A DNA stretch of 64,000 bases. Origin: Actinostola sp. cb2023 (Eukaryota > Cnidaria > Anthozoa > Actiniaria > Actinostolidae). The position numbers and the translations under genes are program-made. The notes under the pieces are model-generated. The model ran no database searches. It saw nothing but the letters and a program-made list of their open reading frames with translations, and had not been told where the DNA came from. The stretch covers positions 346,501 to 410,500 of the forward strand of contig JAUJYZ010000169.1 of assembly GCA_033675265.1 (NCBI GenBank), given 5' to 3'. Positions 41,970-51,500 of this stretch are shown here, in pieces (position 1 is the first letter of the stretch; each line of letters starts with the position of its first letter).

Positions 41970-42287
41970 GGTAATGCGAGCAACAAAATCGTGAAACTTG
42001 TCGCGCAACATTGTTCAGATTGTTGCGTTGCAAGTTGCAGAGCAATGTTTCTCATATTACCATCGTTCGCGCAACTTGTCGCGCAACAAATTAAATGTGG
42101 TTGCAAAACTTTGTTGCATGAAGTAAAAAGAGCTTCTACTTTGCGCAACAAAGTTTTGCAACCTGCAACACGAAAATGTGTTGCGCGACAAGTTGCGCGA
42201 ACGGTGGTAATACGAGATACATTGCTCTGCAACTTGCAACGCAACAATGTTGCGCGACAAGTTACACGATTTTGTTGCCCGTATTTA
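41970..42287. mobile_element. 318-bp palindromic MITE rich in TTGTCGCGCAAC
   Basis: GCAACAAAATCGTGAAACTT at the left pairs with AAGTTACACGATTTTGTTGC at the right; GTTGCGCGACAAGTT occurs in both orientations. Confidence 0.85.
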
Positions 42288-43525
42288 TTATATTATTTTA
42301 CACCCTCCCTCCCCCCACACAATATCTATTGTAAGTGCTCCGAGAATTTCTCTGATATTTGTGTTATCATATTGTTTTAATAATATACAGTTGTACATAC
42401 CAAATTGTATATAAATATATCTTACCTATATATATATAACAACCACCAATAACATCCACTACCTTTGTATAAATGTAACTTTTCAACAATTTAAATTCAC
42501 TTGATTTTTCAAGTTTTAACGAGTGTTTATAGTGTGACTAAAATATTCTATATTTATAAATATAAATTCATAGGTGCTTAATATTTGTTGCTTTGTTTGT
42601 TTGTTTGTTTGTTTGTTTTCTCCCAGTATATTTCGTGTTCGACCATATGTCCAAACTGGGACGTCACAGCTGACGTCACAGCTGAGCACAACAGGAAGTG
42701 AATTCATCATACTTAAGAGGCTGTCCGCCTAAGGATCGACCACTCAATTTTAGTCAAAGTTCGGATTTCCTTTACATTTTCCACACAAACAAGGTTGATA
42801 TACAACTTAAGAAAATATATATTATTTGTCTCTGCTCTCAAAATTTGTCGAGATATAGGGTTGGAAGTCCTCCGTACCCAAACCCCTGAAAATCGGTCTT
42901 TGACAGAATCAAAATTGGGCCATTTTTAGGAGTCTGTCATATAGCGAATATTGATCTGAGGAAACTCAAGTTCACACCAGCAATAAACTGTTCAATGGTC
43001 GTTATAGAAATGGTAAAACGAGATCAGTTTATGAGAAAATTATTTGATGGTAACAGTTGAAAGAGGCGTACTGTGATAGGTAGTCTAGAAAGTAAGAAAA
43101 ACACGTAGCGAAAATTGATAATTTCTAAAAATTCTGACTTGTTCTGAGAATTTGTAGGATTTTTCTGAAAAGCACTAAGATAGTTCTGTTAAGTCATGCG
43201 GAAAAAATATTTACTGGATCTCTAAGACTGGAGAAGTTATGGCCGTCTCGATTACTGCTAATTTGCATAAATTCGCTCGTTAAGAGACAAAATGCCTTTT
43301 GAGATACAAACATTAGCTTAGTGGAAGTAGCTTAAAGCGTTTGCCTAAACATACATTTTCGGTTAAAGATAAACATATAAAAGTGAAATTTGACCAGTTG
43401 GATTCAAAACAGTAATTTCTCAAATTTGTTCATTTTCGCCATTTATTCAAACTTCACCGATTTTCGTCTGATAAATCTATATGCAAGTAATCTTACCTTA
43501 TTACACCAATCATTACCTAAGTAAG

Positions 43526-43669
43526 GGTTAGAGAATAACGCGAGTGCTTTATGGGATTTAGAGCTCCGAGCAGCAGATAGAAGGCCACGAGGCGCGTAGC
43601 GCCGAGTGGCCCTTCTATCAATGCGAGGAGCTCTAAATTCCATAAAGCACGCGTGTTTATTCTCTAACC
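43526..43669. mobile_element. 144-bp palindromic MITE
   Basis: GGTTAGAGAATA at the left end pairs with TATTCTCTAACC at the right, and most of the length folds into one hairpin around GGCGCGTAGCGCC. Confidence 0.75.
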
Positions 43670-44292
43670 GTTTTAGAATATAGTCATACTCACGAGAGTA
43701 TTCTTTGGCTGCATGTCTGTTGCTTTCCCAAAGGAATACTGATTTTAAATGCAAATACGCTTAATATGCAAAGCTGTTCAGTTGTGTGTAACTTGGAGCC
43801 GGTGAAGATGAATATCCGAAGCTGGAGGCTTTGCAACGCTAGAAATTACCGGTATTTGTTGTGGAAACGAAGAGCAGCAATCTCAAAGTTTCCTCAAGCC
43901 AGTTAGAACGGACGAAATTGAAAAACGAGAGAATAATGAACACCAAAGAAAACTCGAGCACGATGTGGACATTAATATATTGAAAGATTGGGCTAACTAT
44001 ATCGCAATAATCATACGGAGAACTTGGATGACTGATGAATATCCGTACATCTACACTTCTTGTAGAACATGGAGAAACTCGTTTGTGATTTCATTTTGAA
44101 GAGTAAGTGACTCGCTACGTTTCTTTAGTTATGATCTGTATTTCTGTACCATTTTTCGTGTATAAATCTATAGCTAGCTGCTACGAATCCAAATAACTGT
44201 CGATTTATTGGATTATGATATAATATTTGAATAGTATTTGAAAATTAAACTAACTGATTGTATTATAATATTTTTTGTACACGTTATTCATT

Positions 44293-44451
44293 TAGAGTGC
44301 AAATATTATATCCGTGAAATTTAAGCGCTAACATTTAGTACTAATTAACATTTTACTACTAAGTAGACAACAATAATATAGCATTTGGTGCTATTTCGAT
44401 TAGTACTATTTAGTTAGTTAACTATTTAACGGATATAATATTTGCACTCTA
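44293..44451. mobile_element. 160-bp MITE, ends TAGAGTGCAAATATTATATC
   Basis: Terminal inverted repeats of about 23 bases surround an AT-rich centre. There is no coding capacity. Confidence 0.75.
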
Positions 44452-44479
44452 GTCAGGTATTCTCTAAGTTAGTCATTAG

Positions 44480-44592
44480 TATTCCCTATATAGAGAATAC
44501 TAATAAGGTTTTGTAACAAAAGAAAACAAAGCTTTATTAGTATTCTCTATATAGAGAATACTATTAGTATTCTCTATATAGAGAATACTAAT
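44480..44592. repeat. three copies of a self-complementary 22-mer
   Basis: The palindrome GTATTCTCTATATAGAGAAT(AC) occurs twice in full near 44539-44560 and 44568-44590, and once with one change near 44484-44505. A poly-purine spacer separates the first from the other two. Confidence 0.8.
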
Positions 44593-45014
44593 GAGTCCAT
44601 TGTTAAAGCTATATTAGTTACTTTATGAGATATAGAGCGCACAAATGCTGGGCACTGATTGGTCGAGTGAGTATGACTATATTCTAAGACAATATATTAG
44701 ATTTGTTAAAGGTTCTGTTAACAACATCAAGTGGCAGATTTGTATAGTGTTTTGGAATGTAATGCCGCTGACTACAAGACAAGTAGTCTTTATGTTGCAG
44801 CTGTCTTTGACTTTATCTCCGTTTATTTTTCATTATGCAGTCCTTACTGTTGTAATGTTACGAAACAAAATCAATGGCTAGTATATATAATACAATAGTG
44901 GACAGCTTTACGAGTTCCTAGTTTCGTACCATCGCGAGTCACGCAGATGTTAATACCAATATGTAAATATGTAAATTAATACATCAAGTAGTCGTAAATG
45001 CATATTATAATGTA

Positions 45015-45154
45015 TACTGTAGAATCCCGGTTATAAGCCCATTGCTTGAAAATCCGCTCAGATTATAGTTTGTTTTCCTCCGGTTATAAGCCCACCACAA
45101 AACCCTTACGAACTTATTATAAGCTCAGGGCTTATAACCGGGATTCTACGCTAT
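45015..45154. mobile_element. MITE with ends GTAGAATCCCGGTTATAAGC
   Basis: The inverted ends of about 25 bases (GTAGAATCCCGGTTATAAGCCC and complement) are bordered by TA, as in Tc1/mariner-type MITEs. Confidence 0.7.
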
Positions 45155-45217
45155 ATTAAAACAAGTCGCTCAATGAGCATATACTCGGGCATTATGACAA
45201 TGACAGTTGCGTGACTA

Positions 45218-45466
45218 TAGGGCCATTTATACGAGCGAAAATAAGACGCGGCTTATCTTAGACGCGACTTAGATAAGACGCGAACCTCTTCGTATAAACA
45301 GCACTTTTAGACCTAAGACGCGGACAAAATAAGAACAGCTCAGAACGCTGTTCTCCGATAAGTCGCGTCTTAGACTAAAAGTGCTGTTTATACGAAGAGG
45401 TTCGCGTCTTATCTAAGTCGCGTCTAAGATAAGACACGTCTTATTTCTCTCGTATAAATGGCCCTA
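45218..45466. mobile_element. 249-bp palindromic MITE, ends TAGGGCCATTTATACGAG
   Basis: The two halves are near-perfect inverted copies with internal AAGACGCG motifs and a short loop near 45340. It lies inside the TTAA element. Confidence 0.85.
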
Positions 45467-46234
45467 ATGTGTCGGTGAGTAAGAGATAAAGATCTCCGAA
45501 TCGTCCCTCTGCAGTACGTACTTGGGACGACCAGTTGAGGTTGCATATTCATGGTCAGATGGTTCTGATAACGTCTTTCGTTTGTTCGTTGTCGCGTTTG
45601 TTTTTGTTAATGAAACGAGATCTTTCAGAGTGGGCCCACACGAATCGGCGTATGCGTTTGTGTGTGAAATAAGCGTGTTTAAAAGGAAGTGATCGATGGC
45701 TTGCCTTCGATACAACATCATTTCTCTGCTGCATATTAAACACAACTGCTTCTCTCTCGATACATACAGCACAAGCTTCTACACAGCACTTCTAGTCGAT
45801 AATCGTGGAACGATGAGTTAGCACTTCTATTAACGATGACCCAGCACTTCTAGTCTTCGAACCTAGAGCGAACAATACTTCGGATTTAGTTTGATATACG
45901 CTCAAAAACTATTTCACCCGTTTGAGCGAATCATACTTTCGGAATTACTTCATTAGGCGTTCGAATATCATCGCCCCCGTTTTCAGCCAATCGAAACCCT
46001 GAAACAGACATTCTTGGCATTTTGTGTACAACGGAAAAGTAAATAAATAAATAAAAATAAGAAAGCTCATTTTATAACTCGGGCTTCGTCTGGAAGTGCC
46101 CGAGTAATTAAAAACAAAACTTTTTACATGACTGTAGTCCCCCACCCCGGTCTCACTCCCTACATTATGTAATGAATGACGTAAAATGGCAAGTCCTAAA
46201 AATCCACTACTACTATAATACCTCTCCTTTTTTT

Positions 46235-46525
46235 ATATATAGCTAATTGCATAATCATTGTCGTGTTGAAAATCATAAATCATAGAAGCTGAGACCGCAA
46301 GGATGGATGGGAAATCAGTTCATGAGCCACATTACATACAGATATATTCAATGTTCTCGTAGTTTTGAAGGTATATGAGCTATTTAACTAAGATCCTACA
46401 AGTCTGGATAATAAGGTCGATCATTTGACGGTGTTATTTGATAGTTTTAATTTCCCAGAATTCCTTTTGGTCATAGCTTTCATGATTTTCAATCCGACAA
46501 CGATTATGCAATTAGCTATATATAA
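46235..46525. mobile_element. MITE with ends TATATAGCTAATTGCATAAT
   Basis: The inverted ends are about 40 bases and include a GACAATGATTATGCAATTAG-like core. A related copy lies at 7943-8205 in an RNF213 intron. Confidence 0.7.
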
Positions 46526-46582
46526 CACATGATCTTTCAAAGTAACAAATTTCGAGAGATTATTTGTATACTTATACTTATA

Positions 46583-46584
46583 TA

Positions 46585-46639
<55 letters not shown>

Positions 46640-46640
46640 G
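46583..46640. repeat. (ATT)n microsatellite
   Basis: About 19 trinucleotide units inside the TTAA element. Confidence 0.95.
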
Positions 46641-46861
46641 CACATAATGAATTTCACGAACATATCACAATGATTTGCGCACGAACACCTGTTTCGATTT
46701 AGGGTGTATACATCGTAGACAATCCCAGACAATATCAACGGAACAACTATCTAAATTCTGATTGATTCTACCAAACATGGCACTAAGTTGCACATTAAAT
46801 GCATGTCATGGTACAAATCCCCTCGCCCCTCATTAAAGTTGAGGGTAGCAATGTGGGTAGC

Positions 46862-47184
46862 AATGTGTCCACACGTTGAATCCGCAACTTTTTCGATGCG
46901 GATTGGCCTCCCGTCTACACGTATCCGTTGAATATACGGTCGATGAATCCGCGCGGTAAAGACTGGATCCGATACCGTGACGTCAACATATTCAAAAATA
47001 TACGGATTCGACCGTCCACACGAGGCCGTATTCACAGCGTATTCAAAAAAATCCACTCTGGAGAGCGTATTCAAAAAGATGCGGATTCATCGACCGTATT
47101 CACCGGATACGTGTGGACGAGAGGCCAATCCGCATCAAAAAAATTGCGGATTCAAATATATCTGGGTATGTGTGGACGGGGCCT
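46862..47184. mobile_element. palindromic MITE with GTGTCCACACG ends
   Basis: The left part (GTGTCCACACGTTGAATCCGC) and the right part are inverted copies that share GATGCGGATTGGCCTC, followed by internal GAATCCGC repeats. It lies inside the TTAA element. Confidence 0.75.
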
Positions 47185-48538
47185 AATTAACATTGTCGTT
47201 GGGGGGAGGGGGGTAAAAAGACCTTTTGCGTGCGCCACAAAATACCATTATCAATGATTTTCAAAGCGTTAGTGTTTCAAAGTAAATTGGCACCGATTGC
47301 GGCTTCGAAAAAAAGTATTAATTTACATATTTACATATTGGTATTACCATCTGCGTGGCGCGATTATGGTACGAAACTAGGAACTCGTAAAGCTGTCCAC
47401 TATTGTATTATACTAGCCATTGATTTTGTTTCGTAACATTACAACAGTAAGGACTGCATAATGAAAAATAAACGGAGATAAAGTCAAAGACAGCTGCAAC
47501 ATAAAGACTACTTGTCTTGTGGTCAGCGGCATTACATTCCAAAACACTATACAAATCTGCCACTTGATGTTGTTAACAGAACCTTCAACAAATCTAATAT
47601 ATTGTCTTAGGTAATGATTGGTGTAATAAGGTAAGATTACTTGCATATAGATTTATCAGACGAAAATCGGTGAAGTTTGAATAATGGCGAAAATGAACAA
47701 ATTTGAGAAATTACTGTTTTGAATCCAACTGGTCAAATTTCACTTTTATATGTTTATCTTTAACCGAAAATGTATGTTTAGGCAAACGCTTTATTAGAAT
47801 TACCTTGTAAAATATAATTTGCAAGCTACTTCCACTAAGCTAATGTTTGTATCTCAAAAGGCATTTTGTCTCTTAACGAGCGAATTTATGCAAATTAGCA
47901 GTAATCGAGACGGCCATAACTTCTCCAGTCTTAGAGATCCAGTAAATATTTTTTCCGCATGACTTAACAGAACTATCTTAGTGCTTTTCAGAAAAATCCT
48001 ACAAATTCTCAGAACAAGTCAGAATTTTTAGAAATTATCAATTTTCGCTACGTGCTTTTCTTACTTTCTAGACTACCTATCACAGTACGCCTCTTTCAAC
48101 TGTTACCATCAAATAATTTTCTCATAAACTGATCTCGTTTTACCATTTCTATAACGACCATTGAACAGTTTATTGCTGGTGTGAACTTGAGTTTCCTCAG
48201 ATCAATATTCGCTATATGACAGACTCCTAAAAATGGCCCAATTTTGATTCTGTCAAAGACCGATTTTCAGGGGTTTGGGTACGGAGGACTTCCAACCCTA
48301 TATCTCGACAAATTTTGAGAGCAGAGACAAATAATATATATTTTCTTAAGTTGTATATCAACCTTGTTTTGTGTGGAAAATGTAAAGGAAATCCGAGCTT
48401 TGGCTAAAATTGAGTGGTCGATCCTTAGGCGGACAGCCTCTTAATCTCCTTATAAGGCAATCATGGACTGGAAGAGTCCACACCGCACGTGCTACAATTC
48501 CAGCATTACCTAATAAGGAATGGACGTCACTGCGTCTG

Positions 48539-51500
48539 TTATTCTCTTTCGCAATACTGATATCCATCTAGTGGGACCAAGTGCGCATGATCACGAGAAC
48601 GATTCAGTTCGCATATGTGGCCACCGTTCGGGCTTCCTGTGGTGTAGACTTGGTAGTTGTATGATTGACATCCACTCCCGTATAAAAGACACTCGATAGC
48701 ACATTCTACCTCATTGGGTACCATTGTAATGGACACTCGATGGCCTGAGATTCCTCTATCAAAGAGCTTTGCTCCACAGGAAAATGCTGCATTTTTGAAT
48801 AGACCAACTGAAAAGACAAAAGCTTTCCAGATCAGTACATAATAATAATCATACATGAAGTACCTACAGACGACACGGGTCTACCGCTGGCCATTCTTCT
48901 TTGAGTGGTCAGCGGTCGACCGGTTTTGACTTCTGGGCTCCACTGTATGGGAAAAGATGATGGCTGTACATTATACCACAATCCTTTGCGAACCTAAATC
49001 AGTACTACTCGCATCTACAAACGTTCTGACACGTTCACCTGAATAAAGCAGGTAACAGCTTCACACTTGCGGAATATTTTGTCATTTTCGCGATGTCAGT
49101 TTTGTAAGGTGATATTTTTGGCGCGCAAAGGATTGTGGTAAAACGTACGAGCCGTAAATTCCGGCCGTTTGGTTGAGAAACATTGCATCACAAAGACAGT
49201 CGAACCTCTATTTAGCGACAACTTGCCAATTCCCCGAGGGTGACCGCTAAATAGAGGTTCGAATACATGAAGAAAGCGTGCTTGCACTTTCAGAATTTAC
49301 CCCGGCTTGCATTTCTGCAAACTGAGACCTCACCTCTTTCTTGTTTGCAAAGAAATGTGCATTTCTTGTCACAGTTTCCAGTTTGAAACACTCCCTCGCT
49401 GTGTTTATAGATACACTGTTGTTGTTGTTGTATTGAATCATTCCTTTCCAGACCAAAGATTTCCAATACTGATCTATCTGAACCTTTATTCCGCGCTAAA
49501 TAAGTACAGTGTGACGAGTTGTTGTTGGTGATGCTGTTCATAAATCGTTTCTCGTTTTCACTAACAATGCTAACCATGCTGGACGAGTAGGCCTGGCACC
49601 ACTCATCTGCCACCTTCCATGGTTTTAAGACGTTGAATTGTCGATAGCAGTGTTGGAGATGAGGTGTCCAGCTTGATGAACATCCGGCACTGGATGAGGG
49701 TATGCCTTTGATAAACAAAATTTAGCAACAATGGCCCGTTACAATTTTGGAAAATATTGGACTTGAGTAGTCTACCCCTCTCTCTGGGCCCGTCTCACTA
49801 AATTTTTAAATATTGGACTTGAGTAGTCTACCTCCAGGGCCGTACACACACAGCACCAGGGGGGGGGGGAGTTGCCCCCCCCCCCCCCCCCCCCCCCCGC
49901 CCCTAGCAAGGCGAAAAAGATACCAAAAGTACTGAGAACTGTACTATTTTATTATTATTTTGCTGTTAAATACATACTGCCTCCCCTCGAATTTTGGGTT
50001 ATGTACGGCCCTGACCTCTCGACTACCTGGACCCGTTACAATTAAAAAAAGATTGGACGATTCTTGTATTGTGGAACTATTAACGAGCCCTTGTATGTTT
50101 TCAAACCTGTTTTATACTGGAACGCTTCTTGTATTGTGGAACTATTAACGAGCCCTTGTTTGTTTTCAAACCTGTTTTATACTGGAACGCTTCTTGTATT
50201 GTGGAACTATTAACGAGCCCTTGTATGTTTTCAAACCTGTTTTATACTGGAACGCTTCTTGTATTGTGGAACTATTAACGAGCCCTTGTTTGTTTTCAAA
50301 CCTGTTTTATACTGGAACGCTTCTTGTATTGTGGAACTATTAATAACTCTGGACCACAAGGCAAGCTCATCAACCGCCATCTTGGTGTTTGGATGTCCAT
50401 CAGGACTCCTTGCCAAATACATTAACCAACTTTCGTCATTAGGTAGAGAATGGTTGAATGAGATCGTACACTTTATGTTCTCTGTCCTGTTGGGTTTAAA
50501 AGATAGCACGAACTAAGCTAACATACTACTGAACTTCTCAGTCATGATTGTAAGCTGTTCGGCTGCCGTGAGCGCATTTCATATGCAGCCCGAAAAAGTC
50601 CTTCGTCGGTTGTAAAGCGCATTGAGACAGTGTGTGAAAATGCCCTATATAAGAACTTCCATTATTATTAGTGCGTGTGGAAATCAAGGAAAGCGGGTTT
50701 GTTCTTCACAGTGGAGAAAGCTAGTTTGCGAACAGTCCTTCCTTTTCCCTCCAAACTAGGTGAAGACGAGTTTTTAGAATCCCGTGGACGCGAGGATTAT
50801 TTTGTTCTCGTTCGACTGATGCTGGAGGGAAAAGAGGTACTGTTCACAGTCTAGAAGAAAGCCTTTAGATGGTATTCTTTTATGGTCGATCTAGCCTGCC
50901 AGCGGCAAACTTTTCTTCCCCTACCCCCTTAGTTCGTTTAGACTTGATCCTACTCCACCCTTGGTAATAACCACAAACGAACACTGGTCCGAAAACCAAG
51001 TTCACTTGGTCAGGTGTTTTGATATTTTCTCTCCCATTGATCTATCCTAAGGACCCCCAAGTGTACGGTTTTACCCCTCTCCCACAGCCGTTACCAAATA
51101 CAATACCTTGTTCCGTTAAGATATAATCGCAGTCCTTCAGTAGAATTCCATGTGATTCCCACGTGGTGCCACGCCCCTGCTTTAAACTGTTTTCTCATTG
51201 ATCTGACTTGCCAAGTCTTTCCCATTTCATCACTAGTTACTTGGATTTCTATCTCGTCGTCGTTTGTTTTTGTGACTCTTAATCCACGAGTTAACCCTCC
51301 AAAGACCACCAAAACCTGTGATATTGCGCTCTGATAGGGTTTGACCCAGAAAGTCGCACTGAGACCGTTAGAGCAGTAGACAACATCCACAAGGCAGGAA
51401 TTGTTGTGAGAACCCAGGTCTACCCAAGCATTGGTGCCATACAAACTTATCCCCACATTAGAGGGGGATATAACTACTTCACTTCCGCCTATAAACAATT

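Larger units (their letters stand above)
43520..44686. mobile_element. 1.2 kb insertion inside the left arm of the TTAA element
   Basis: The right arm of the host element reads straight across this point, so the segment is a later insertion. It is bordered by CTAAG on both sides. It contains a hairpin (43526-43669), an inverted pair TTAGAATATAGTCATACTCAC at 43674-43694 with its complement at 44663-44685, and a MITE at 44293-44451. It may be two nested insertions. Confidence 0.65.
42717..48440. mobile_element. 5.7 kb TTAA-flanked element with very long terminal inverted repeats
   Basis: The ends are GAGGCTGTCCGCCTAAGGAT and its reverse complement, each flanked by TTAA (42713-42716 and 48441-48444). 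The inverted arms run for about 800 bases (42717-43519 against 47612-48440) and resume after an insertion in the left arm (44687-44940 against 47345-47611). A TTAA target duplication is typical of the piggyBac and Kolobok superfamilies; I cannot tell which. No transposase frame is visible inside, so it looks non-autonomous. Confidence 0.8.

Noticed and set aside
44645..44881. 78-codon frame with a near-identical minus-strand copy at 47413-47646
   Set aside because: The two frames are the two arms of the TTAA element; the apparent conservation comes from the inverted repeat.
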